From Owenia fusiformis (Eukaryota; Annelida; Polychaeta; Sabellida; Oweniidae), in NCBI GenBank assembly GCA_903813345.2, contig CAIIXF020000003.1, positions 12,724,931-12,788,930 on the forward strand: DNA of 64,000 bases, read 5' to 3'. The notes under the pieces are model-generated. The model ran no database searches, had not been told where the DNA came from, and was given only the letters and a program-made list of their open reading frames with translations. This document shows positions 10,245-21,500 of this stretch, piece by piece; the first letter of the stretch is position 1; every line of letters starts with the position of its first letter. Made by a program: the position numbers and the translations under genes.

Positions 10245-13212
10245 TAGGGTGGTCCAAAATATGGCGAAAAACCAACTTTCTTTCGGATCATCTTCCTCAT
10301 TTGACTTACTGTTGTCCATGACCTAAAACACCTGCACACCAAATTTTGAGACCCAAATTCCATGGGAAAACCCACGCTTCGACTGAAAAATTCGGTTATT
10401 TCATGATTTTTTGCTATTTTCGATAAATTGCCATCTCCTTTTTCCTGGTATAAAATGTTTCTATTTTTTCATAATAAACATTTTTGTAGGACTCTTTATT
10501 ACTTAATAATACTAGGAGCCCAAACACCAAATTTTGAGACCCAAATCCCATGTGAAATTTACCCATGCTTTGACTGAAAAATTGTGATTTTCACAGTTTT
10601 GTCAAATTTTCAATAGATTACTGTCTCCATTTTCCTGGTATAATATGTTTCTATTTTTTCATAATAGTTACTTAATAATACTAGGAGCCCAAACACCAAA
10701 TTTTGAGACCCAAATCCCATGTGAAATTTACCCATGCTTTGACTGAAAAATTGTGATTTTCACAGTTTTGTCAAATTTTCAATAAATTGCTGTCTCAATT
10801 TTCCTGGTACGATATGTTTTTATAATAAACATTTTTGAGGACTCTTTATTACTTCATAATACTAAAAACCCATACACCAAATATCCACCAAATTTTGAGA
10901 CCCAAATCCAATGAGAACGTTACCCATGCTTTGACTGAAAACTGGTGCTTATGATAGCTTATGATGTCTGTTTTAGGGGCATTTAATATGTTAATAAACA
11001 TTATGGTAATTCCTTCTTAATCCAAAGAAACACCTAAATATCAAGACTTTAAGTCTTATTGAAAGGCGACAAATTCAGTAGTTTGGGGAAAATTTAGGAT
11101 CTTTTACTTGTACATTTATATACTGTGGTTAATATTAAGAAGTGATGACTCGACAGCAACTCAAATGCCTTGAAGATTTGGTTTGTTGATTTCAGTAGGG
11201 ATACATCACAGGACTTTGTTTGGATTTGTGTGAGATGTCATATTCTTTCTCACATCTTTGTGAGGTAAGGTCAAATATCAAATCTGATTTTCTTTGGAGA
11301 AATGATTTTTTGATTGATCAATGTATCAATGGCATGGTCTCTGTTGTAACCAGTAAGCCTGTACCAAATCTTCAAGGGATTCGAGCTTCCACTGAGCTTT
11401 GTCATTACTCTGAAAATGTTCATGCCCTGAAAGTACACAATGTAGAAGATAGGAAGAGCAATGAGAAACACTTAAGGTAATTCTGTATGTTCAGAAATTT
11501 TAAGTGGAGTCCAATGTTATTTCTGGAACTCATTCCATACTTGGTCAGCTCTTTCAATTTTACACTGAGTTCAAATATGTATTTAGATTATTAGTTGATG
11601 GTTAGTGATTTTCTATAATGTACTATGTGCTATGTTTATACACTATTTGTGCATCTGAATGGAATGAGTTATGTGTTCCTGAAAAAACACGGGGCTCCAA
11701 TATCCTAGATGCGAGTAGAAATAATCTTGATTTACGTCATTAAAAATTCACAGTTCAGTCAAACTGATGTCATATTTGGAATCTACATCTAAAACTACAT
11801 CTAAAAATGTGGTTTTGAAAAGAGTTTATCAACTTTGAAAATTTAATTTTCTTTGAAAATGTGACTTCTAGGTCGGGGAGATTCCCCATAGCCCCCATGT
11901 TGTAAAACTACAAAAAGTGAAATATCTTTTCTTGTGTTAGGCCGATAATATTTTCTTTTACAGGATTTATTCTAATTTGTATAACTATCACATACATAAG
12001 GGTAATATGAAAAGTGAACCACTAAAACTGATGCATATTCAAGTTTAAGGGAATTTTGTAATACCCTGCCATGTTATTTCCCCCGAATCAGCCACCTGGT
12101 GGCAAAACTGGTAACTACCTACTCGCATCTGAGTAATTAGGAAGCCATTAAAACTGAAAATAAGGAATTACCTTAAAGTACTATATAACCATCTTTCATG
12201 ATGTAACGTATGTAAGGCCAAACAGGATAATTAAGACAACGTGTAATACAATTTATTACAAATTGCACATCACACAACAATGATATGGTGCTCTAAACGA
12301 CAAAAATCAAAAGTATATGATCAAAGCAAACGTGAATTTCCCATGGGGTTCAGGTCTAAACATTTGGTACATATTAAATGTATGGGTTCCTAGTATTAAG
12401 AACGTATTAATGTCCTCCTAAAATGTTTAAAAACTAAATATAAGATTAATGTTGATCTATTGAAAATAGGAGAAAATTCGCAGAAAATCACAAATTTTTG
12501 GTTGAAGCATGAATTAATTTCTCATGGGGCCAGGGTCTCAAAATTTGGTGCATATTTGGGGTATGGGTTCCTCGTATTATGAAGTAATAAAGAGTCCTCC
12601 CAAAATATTTATTATAAAAAATAGAAACATATTATACCAGGAAAATAGAGATGTATTGTATTGTATATGAAATAACCCAATTTTTCAGTCGAAGCGTGGG
12701 TAAATTTCCCATGGGATTTGGGTCTCAAAATTTGATGTATGGGTTCCTAAGTATTATGAAGTAATAAAGAGTCATCCAAAAATATTTATTATGAAAAGAC
12801 ATCTACCATTTTATACCAGGAAAATGGAGATGGCAATTTATCGAAAATAGCAAAAAATCATGAAATAACCGAATTTTTCAGTCGAAGCGTGGGTAAATTT
12901 CCCATGGGATTTGGGTCTCAACATTTGGTGTATGGGTTCCTAGTATTATGAAGTAATAAGGAGTCCTACAAAAATGTTTATTATGAAAAAATAGAAACAT
13001 ATTATACCAGGAAAAGGGAGATGACAATTTATCGAAAATAGCAAAAAATCATGAAATAACCGAATTTTCAGTCGAAGCGTGGGTAAATTTCCCATGTGAT
13101 TTAGGTCTTAAAATTTGGTGTGCAGGTGTTTTAGGTCATGGACAACAGTAAGTCAAATGAGGAAGATGATCTGAAACAAAGTTGGTTTTTCGCCATATTT
13201 TGGACCACCCTA
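10245..13212. mobile_element. hAT-like non-autonomous element, 2968 bp, long repeat-bearing inverted arms
   Basis: The ends read TAGGGTGGTCCAAAATATGG and its complement, and the element is flanked by a perfect 8-bp duplication CTTTAGAG (10237-10244 and 13213-13220), the hAT hallmark together with the TAGGG-type tip. Each arm of roughly 0.7 kb contains two to four tandem subunits of about 150-190 bp, each bearing a block such as CCAAATTTTGAGACCCAAAT. The arms face each other around an unrelated core (about 11000-12200) with only short open frames (86 residues at 11220-11480), none resembling a transposase. It is therefore a foldback-style passenger that would need an enzyme in trans. Confidence 0.85.
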
Positions 13213-13590
13213 CTTTAGAGGAATGTACGCATATCCTGACTTTCAACCGAGAATATTGATTTGTAGTCAGGGTGCGACTTAACAGCTTTTTGCAAGGTGG
13301 TCCAACGGACCATGGAAATCCCTTTATGTCGTGGTCCGTAATAAAGGTGACTGGACCAATATGTCCACCATTTTAACAAATCTAACTGGTCCGTGGTAAA
13401 AATTAAAGGCTTTATTTCGATGGTAGAACATAATTAACTGAACAATGCATGTCATGAGTATAAAGACACTTTGATTGATTGTTGTTCCAAAGGAATTTAG
13501 TCTAGGTGTTCTAAAGTTCATGAAAATCTAATTGAAGCGACGGTTATGTCCGCCATTTGTGACAACAGTATGTGACTATACCGTTGTCAG

Positions 13591-14304
13591 GCTATTCCAG
13601 TGTGATTGCACCAAACTACTCTTCTCACTACATCACTGAGTCTCACATTGTACGTGCAATTAGAACGAGTGACAACGTACATGTACTAACGACGAGCTAG
13701 GCGTACTATGAACGGAACTGTTGCACTTTTTACAACGAGTTGAACTACCTGATGACGTATCGAGAACGAGGTAGAACTAATTTCAAACGAGTTTAAACTG
13801 ATTGAGAACGTATTAAAGACTGCTTATGAACGAGTTAAAATATAGCTATCACACCAAACTAGTTGCCACTACGTTCTTCGCAACGTTGCTGAACTGGTCT
13901 TTAAACCATGTCCGAACGGAACGAACGTGCAGTATTCTAAGGTCTGTTTACGAACTTAATGAACGTGGTCGGACGGGAAGGTAATTTTAGAATTTTTAAT
14001 CATTTCAAAATTCGATGGCGACCATACCGTTCTGTAATCAGATCGTGTGACAACGTACGTCAAACGAGATGACCTATACTATACTAGGAACGTAACTGCC
14101 GTACTTCGACCCTACAAGAAACAAGTTATACGACGTTGTGCAATAGGTTACCAATTGCAAAATGCGTCTGCACACCGACGTGGTGCGGCCTGGACGAACT
14201 GCGAATGAGATGGACGTATTGTTTATGAACGAAGTAGCATATTTTAATCCTGAAATATTTCCCACCACAGTCGACTTTTTCGTGGGACTGGAAAGTATGA
14301 CGTT
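13591..14304 (-). mobile_element. Diverged reverse-oriented copy of the CTATCACACC element
   Basis: This segment aligns throughout, in reverse complement, with the copy at 14310-15115, including the internal CTATCACACCAAACTAGTT motif near 13848, with many substitutions and small gaps. Its outer tip (near 13600) is degraded and the other end is cut just before the next copy. It is the oldest of the three copies here. Confidence 0.65.
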
Positions 14305-14309
14305 ATAAC

Positions 14310-15115
14310 CCCCCTATCACACCAAACTAGTTCTTATCCGTTCTTGCCAGTCCTACGAAAACGTCGTAAAACGAGCTCAATCTGGCTGTGGTCGGGAAAT
14401 ATGTCTAAAATAATTAGCTACTTCGTTCATAAACAGTCTTCAATACGTCCATCTCATTTGCAGTTCGTTCAGGTCGCACCAGGTCGGTGTGCAACGTCGT
14501 ATAACGCGTCCCTTAGTCTAGAAGGTCATCATGACCTGATTACAGAACGGTATGGTCGCCATCGAATTTTGAATCGATTCAAAATTCTAAAATCACCTTC
14601 CCGTCTAAGAACGTTCAGGAAGTTCGTAAATAGACCTTAGAAAGTTCCAGCTACGTTCATTCCGTTCGCACACAGTTTAAAACCAGTTTTGAAGAACGCA
14701 GTGGCAACTCGTTTGGTGTGATAGCTATATTTTTGCTAACTAGTTCATTAGCAGTCTTAAATACGTTCTTAATCAGTTTAAACCCGTTTGCAATTAGTTC
14801 TACCTCGTTCTCAATACGTCCTCAGACAGTTCAACTCGTTGTTAAAACGTCCCTATTAGGATTGAAGTCCGACGGTTCCGTTCGTAGTACGTCCAGCTCG
14901 TCGTTAGTACGTTGTCACTCGTTCTAATTGTAGAACGTATCGACCACGAGAACATTTTGAGCATGTTCTAAGTTCTAAAGGACATACCCGTTCGAGTACG
15001 TTCGATGACGTTTGTAAATAGACCCTAAACGGTTTTAAGTACGTCCAGTCCGTTCGTACACAGTTGAAGCCCGTTTTCGAGAACGTAGTGAAAACTAGTT
15101 TGGTGTGATAGTAGG
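14310..15115 (+). mobile_element. CTATCACACC-tipped DNA element, 806 bp copy
   Basis: It starts CCCCCTATCACACCAAACTA and ends with the complement (GTTTGGTGTGATAGTAGG). The flanks ATAAC (14305-14309) and ATAAA (15116-15120) match at four of five positions, consistent with a 5-bp target duplication. A third, internal copy of the tip motif lies near 14715. The body consists of densely spaced ACGTTC, ACGTCC and AGTTC motifs in both directions with no transposase frame. The 98-residue open frame inside is a by-product of this pattern. Confidence 0.75.
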
Positions 15116-15746
15116 ATAAAGTATACCATATCATAGTAAAAGGGGTACTCTTGGAATGATTAATGGAGTCTAATATAAATGTATCCTCCAAGACAGATGT
15201 ATCGGAGGATTCATGATTATTAGACCAATGATGACGCTCTCGAATTTATAAAATATAATGTGTTTCCTTTGCAATTCAAGAAAAATCATCGCCATATCAA
15301 TATTTTAATTTTCGAATTTTGTCTTTTTTGAAATATCAATTATCGTAAATACGGAATAGTAATTCAAAATAAACAGTTCAAAAGATTTGAACCGATATCT
15401 TGATCATTTCTTGTGAGTTTTGGAATTTTTCTTAAGGAAATAAGACTAAAATTCACTATTCAAATGTTGAAGTGAACAAAATGGCGGCTGTTTGAATTCA
15501 GTTTTGTATCACGACATTCCAAAATATGGGACAGAATATCGATGTTGCACTCTGGGAGTCAATCCTCCTTGGCGATCCGTCGTGAAAAAAGGTCAAATGT
15601 GAAAAATCATAGGTAGTTGATACGCTGAAACTTGGAATTGTAATTTCCAAAAGCATTTTCAACTCCTGTAGCAGACCTTCCAGGTTACATTAAACATTGA
15701 ACCAGTAAGTGTATATTTGTCATGAAATCACTGAGAAGAACGTTAC
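15116..15746. other. Spacer between two element copies, no gene seen
   Basis: AT-rich sequence between two copies of the same transposon family. I see no exon or RNA gene. Confidence 0.45.
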
Positions 15747-16450
15747 CCCCCTATCACACCAAACTAGTTCTTACCCGTTCTTGCCAGTCCTACGAAAACG
15801 TCGTAAAACGGACTCAATCTGGCTGTGGTCGGGAAATATGTCTGAAATAATTAGCTTCTTAGTTCTTAAACAGTCTTCAATACGTCCATCTCGTTGGCAG
15901 TTCGTTCAGGTTGCACCACGTCGGTGTACAACGTCGTAGAACGCGTCCCTTAGTCTAGTCGTAAATAGACCTTAGAAAGTTGCAGCTACGTTCATTCCGT
16001 TCGTACACAGTTTAAAACCAGTTTTGAAGAACGCAGTGGCAACTTGTTTGGTGTGATAGCTATATTTTTGCTAACTCGTTCATAAGCAGTGTTAAATACG
16101 TTCTTAATCAGTTTAAACCCGTTTGCAATTAGTTCTACCTCGTTCTCAACACGGCCTCAGACAGTTCAACTCGTTGTTAAAACGTCCCTAGTAGGATTGA
16201 AGTACGACGGTTCCGTTCGTAGTACGTCCAGCTCGTCGTTAGTACGTTGTCACTCGTTTTAATTGTAGAACGTGACGACCACGAGAACATTTTGAGCATT
16301 GTCTAAGTTCTAGAGGACCTACCCGTTCTAGTACGTTCGATGAAGTTTGTAAATAGATCCCAAACGGGTCTTAGTAGGTCCAGTCCGTTCGTACACAGTT
16401 GAAGCCCGTTTTCGAGAACGTAGTGAGAACTAGTTTGGTGTGATAGTAGG
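15747..16450 (+). mobile_element. CTATCACACC-tipped DNA element, 704 bp copy with perfect 5-bp duplication
   Basis: This copy has the same ends and the same internal tip motif (near 16050) as its neighbour, but it has lost about 110 bp from the middle. It is flanked by an exact GTTAC at 15742-15746 and 16451-16455, which supports the 5-bp target-site call for the family. No coding capacity. Confidence 0.8.
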
Positions 16451-16459
16451 GTTACATTA

Positions 16460-16985
16460 TTAGTAACATAAGCTTAATAAATTGTGAACAGTTATGGTAT
16501 ATTCCATGATATTTATCAATTTAATGCAAAATGATTTTTGTCGTTCAATTAGAAAAATTAGCATCTGTAGATTGAACTGTTGTAAAATTATTTAGAACGG
16601 AAATATTTACTTAGCCTATTTAATATTCTGTCCTATTTGAGTTGATGAAATTAATATGCTTATAATCAAATGATTCTACAACCTGTTTCGAAGAAAACAG
16701 TTAAAGAGAAGTATGTGATCTTAACGTCCAACTATCAACTCGAACTCGTAAATTTTGTGAATGCTTTGTTGAGATTGGATTCGATAAGTTCTCAAAATAA
16801 GTACGCTAAAATATGTAATGTTTTATCATCTTCATAAACACCTCACAAATTATTTTGGAAATTAAACATGTACGATCTTTGAGATTATTAGTTTCGAATG
16901 TTGACGCAGTTCAGTTACTGGTGTATTATTTGCATATTATTGGCGTATTATTTGCGGGTAACCTTCACTTCTGTTTGGTGTCCAA
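16460..16985. other. Gene-free AT-rich stretch
   Basis: No exon, RNA gene or repeat recognised. Confidence 0.4.
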
Positions 16986-16991
16986 TAACAC

Positions 16992-17215
16992 CCAGGGGCG
17001 GATCTGGGAACCAACAAGGGGGGGGGGAGCAAATTTCAGGTCTGAGAAAAAACTTCTGCGGTTGCCCGGAAAAATTTGAGGCCCATTTTTTCAAAATTAG
17101 GCCCAGTAATGACCAAAAAAGCCCATTTTTGGTGCTTTTAGGACTTTTTTGGCCCCTGGATGTTTGGATGGGATTTATGGGACTACATTCAAAAGCTAAT
17201 GGGAGAAAAATCACA
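16992..17215. repeat. Dispersed repeat starting CAGGGGCGGATCTGGG
   Basis: The opening block (GGGGCGGATCTGGGAACC, AACAAGGGGGGG) and the later GCCCAGTAATGACC segment recur near 54405-54510. The CAGGGGCGGAT tip is of the kind seen on many animal hAT-type elements. No matching opposite end was found, so this is probably one arm of a truncated element. Open frames in both directions here are low-complexity shadows. Confidence 0.55.
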
Positions 17216-17219
17216 TTTT

Positions 17220-17890
17220 GTTAATTACCATAGCTACAGCTACAGGATACTAGTTACATAAAGCCTGTAAATTAGAACACATCGGTAAGTGGAACAATTT
17301 GCAATAAATAGCCAGTTATTCTGGGTCTTCATGTAGAAGTACAGAATCAGTATTATACTCGCATATAAAGATTTTGGAAAGTCAAACCATCCCGCGTTTA
17401 ACATAAGCATTTGAAAATAGTCTTGATTTTATTCTATATCTTTTTGTACTTATTGTACATTATTCAGCTATTTCGTCGCATTTTGAGCCACACTGTTGTG
17501 ATAGCCAGTTCATGTATTTTGATAATTATACAACAATAAAGAATTAGATAAACTACATGTACAAATACTATTTTTATTTCCAACTATTTTGGTTTTCAGA
17601 ATGTACATTATTTTCAATGTGTAACTTTGCAAGTCAAGTTTAGCAAAATGTATACAATCTTCAGTAGGTAGCCTAACCAGGCCTGTAGCCAGGGGAATTC
17701 AGAGGTTTAAGCAAACCAACCCCTTGCCCTTTGCGTTTGGGCCAAAATTATTGTCAAATTTGAACCCCCTGGAATTTAAAATGGAAACCCCATGGAAAAA
17801 GCTAGCTATGGACATGTTAACTATGTGTTGATGAATAATAAAATAAAAACTGAACAACACAAGTCTCGTTTATCTTATTGATATCTTCCT
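17220..17890. other. Gene-free stretch with a transposon-like tip
   Basis: Mostly AT-rich DNA without exons. Near 17681 the sequence CAGGCCTGTAGCCAGGGG looks like another hAT-type terminus, but no partner end is visible. Confidence 0.4.
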
Positions 17891-17892
17891 TA

Positions 17893-18032
17893 TGCCTTGG
17901 TCACATTTGCTCCGATTTTCACTACGGCGCCCGGCCGATTGAGTATTTTGTTAAAAAATGTATTCAACTTTGAACAAAATACTCCATCGGCCAGGTGCCG
18001 GCCGATGAATCGCAGCAAATGTGACCCAGGCA
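17893..18032. mobile_element. Short palindromic MITE, TGCCTTGGTCACATTTGC tips
   Basis: The ends TGCCTTGGTCACATTTGC and GCAAATGTGACCCAGGCA face each other, and inner blocks (CCGGCCGATTGAGTATTTTG against CAAAATACTCCATCGGCC) also pair, so the unit is almost fully palindromic. It is flanked by TA on both sides, consistent with Tc1/mariner-type integration. A relative with GCCTCAGTCACATTTGCT ends lies at 58153-58304. Confidence 0.7.
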
Positions 18033-18479
18033 TAACTCTGTATTGAGTACAACTCAGTGTGAAATTGAACCTGAGCAAGGGAAGATTCACGGAGACCTCT
18101 CTCTGATTGATTGCACTTTCTTATTAGTTCCAAGGCATCAGTTGACTGCTAATTCATATTACTTCCACAATCAGGCTAATCATCCTGAAATCCTTCGCTT
18201 TCAGATTTATATTTAAACAATGTCATCTTGCTCAACAGCACAGTGAAGGTTTGCTTCAAAAGCTAATTTGGTATTGACAGTGTACACAAGATTGTATTCT
18301 TAGGTTCAAGTTGACAGGTTGATATATTAAGGTAGATTCACATAATGAGAAGTTTGATGCAATTCTCATGATTACAATTACCTATTATATGAATCCACTG
18401 TGAATGGATTCCATTTTTTTTAAATCTTATGTTGGTATAACACTTTTTGGTAGTATAGATAGTTCAAAATCAATATTCT

Positions 18480-18485
18480 TTTATT
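18480..18485 (-). terminator. Probable EMC4 poly(A) signal (AATAAA)
   Basis: The AATAAA complement lies 93 nt past the EMC4 stop codon, a normal distance for a short 3' UTR. It was assigned by position only. Confidence 0.5.
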
Positions 18486-18577
18486 ACATGGAATTTCAAT
18501 GACATTTCCAACATTCACTTCAGTTTTTTCCTTCATGTATCATTTACGGCAGATTCTTATAGTCACTTGATACTTCT

Positions 18578-21500
18578 TCAGGATAATGATACGCCACCAC
18601 CGGAGAACTCCATCCTCTGGAAATAAAAAATATGAATTATTGATATTGAACATTAATTGTAGCTAAATATCAACAACGCCAAGGCATAGCAATTCCCATC
18701 AATATATTGGGCCAACGGTATTTGAGTTATTGACCGGACAGACAGATGTAAGTACATCAAACAGATGGATGGACAGAGGGAATAATTCTCCATATCCCCC
18801 AAACTTCGTCCGATGGGATAATTAATTGTAAATCTGTCAAAATACTCTGATGTAGAGTTTTCTGCACACAATATCAAATGTTCAAACTTGGATTTGTGAT
18901 TCATTTTATACATGGACTTATACTGTATTAAGTCCATGGTTTAAATGAACAAACATGTATTTTACAAAATAATATTATATTATTCTTTGTTATCAGTTAT
19001 ATATGGTGTTTCATTGAAATGAATTCGTTGGAATCAGCTGAACCCCACTGGCTACCGGCTTGACTCATCAGAAGCAGCCATTCTAAGTGTATTTCTTGAC
19101 CAATATAAACATTTGCAACAAATATGAACCACAAGATTACATTAAAAAGGGTCAAAACATTAGCAAATGACTTATATTCAAATGAATGATTGTCAGCCTA
19201 ACCTATAAATGCAGAGACATAGCTTTCCTCTATGAAATGGAGATATATTACAAGGCATCATGTTTGTTTAATCTACGAAGCTGACAAAAATAAGAATTAT
19301 TGTTTAATAATCAGAAATCGATAACAGCCAAATTAATGTTTAATAAGTCAGTTGAGAATTTTGTTTAATATGAGAGGTAATACAAAATTAGGGGAGCAAG
19401 TTTACAATTAACAGTTGTCACATCTCGTTACACTCCAAAAAATTTAAGGCAAAAGCACATAAATTCTCTATCTAATGAATCAATATCCTGTATCATTCTT
19501 TATTGGAAATCTAAAAGCATGAGTGACTGTACTTACAAATAATACATGAAGGTTGAGTATTTTATAATCAGAATGGATTAGTACATAGGCAAATCCTTTT
19601 AAATCCAATAAATAACAAGGCATTAACATGTAAAATGTAACAACATGCCATTTTTAACAAACACTAACCACTGATCACCAACCACCAAATGCTGACTGCT
19701 TAAAGTCAGCTGCCAAACACCAACTGCCAAACAACAACCAACAGACACTGTCCATAAAAAAGTTGGAGGACAACAAAAAAAAACATATATAATTTTTTGC
19801 CAATTTTTTCAAAATTATCTCACTAAATTACTCTTAACAGTAACATGAGCTTTTACAAGCAGGACACCTGGAAATATTTATGAAGCTATGAAATGCTCAA
19901 AAAGTGAATGTACCTTAACAAAAATGGCAGCCAATTTAATAATAGGCAAGCTTTTGGACCAGGGGTCATGATAATTGTCCGAAGCATGATTTCTTATTTA
20001 TAAATATCATTAATTTAGCACAATTTATTTTTGATCTTGAAATCTACTTCACTTTTGTCAAAATAAACCACTCGAAATGGCTATTTCATTCATGATTTTG
20101 TATGAACTCGTTGGAACCCAGTTCTGATCCAATACAAAGTTGTTGAAAATAGCGCAGGCATCTTTACTCCAAAAGATCATTTTTCTATAATTACTTTTTA
20201 CAAAATTTAAATGGAGGATTCTTAAGTCTTAAAAATATCTGGCATAGTCTTAATACAGTGGAAAACTTCTGTTACTTCATAAGGAACTGCTCAGTTGGCC
20301 ACATAATTTGAATGAATATACTGAAAGCTAATTGACTTAGACACCCTTGGCATGAGTTACCATTATGGGGTGAGAAATGAGAGTATGGGGACATTAGATT
20401 TACTTATATTCTCAGAAGGCTTATACGGATTCTAAGACATATGTTTATGTCAAAATATATCATTATAAGTATGAGATATGTCAAAAATATGGTTAATATC
20501 CCATAAATGAGCACTATATTCATAAACTTTATTACTTTTTAATATAGATATTCTATTTATCAAATGAGACTGTTGTTCAGAATTTAAAAGTTGACCTTCC
20601 CGTGAGCTTTGAGTACTAAAGGCTGACATTTAACATCAAGAAAATATATATTGCAAAAAGTTATGATAATATTTAAGCTAAGCTCCATTAACGGAAATTC
20701 ATGTAATGGGACTCTGGAGACGGCTATCTTGATCTCCAATAACTGCGTCTGGTTCACTGTGTGTTGATGTTACCCAAGGGTTGAGTTAAGGTGCTCTGAG
20801 AGCAGCAGGTCAAAATGGCCTTACAAACCAGTTGCTGTGTTAATTTCCTATATCTGGTGAAAAATCACATGGTCCGTCTCAAAAATGACAATGATCACGT
20901 GGACTGGCCCCTTAGCTCAAAACCTTGGTGCCTCACTTTGTCTTGGGAAAATTCCAGTAAGCAGCTCTTCCCTAGCAATTTTGTAAACTAATAACTTGAA
21001 GGGTTCTCAATGAAGGCCCTTCTTAGCTTCCTCTTTTCTCACTGCTTCTTCTTAACTTTGGTCCAAACTTAACTTAACAGGTTTCATAAATGAATAAACA
21101 CAAGGAGTTCACACGTCTCGAACTCCCAACCTCATGGTTATGGGCGACACAACACCTAGCTAGGCTTGTTCTGCACTTTTAAAGACTGCTAAGCCAACAA
21201 GGAGAACCCCATAAAAGGTTGTTTCAACAGCCAATCTGACTAAAGGGAACATGTGTTTAATGCACACCAGAGGGAACATTCATTCACTCATCCACACACA
21301 CAATTAGCTCAACTGTCTTTAAGAACTCAGAGCAGGTTACTATAGTATAACCACTGCAACTGAAAGCTCAGACAATGATCATAAATGAATAAACACTAAG
21401 AGCTCACGTGTCTCAAACTCTCAACCTCATGCTTATGAGTGACACAGCCCCATAGCCTAGCTAGGCTTGTTCAGTGCTCTAGACCACTCGGCCAACTTAA

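Noticed and set aside
16855-17224. Overlapping open frames on both strands (74, 108 and 88 codons)
   Set aside because: They coincide with the CAGGGGCGGAT dispersed repeat, which also occurs at 54405.
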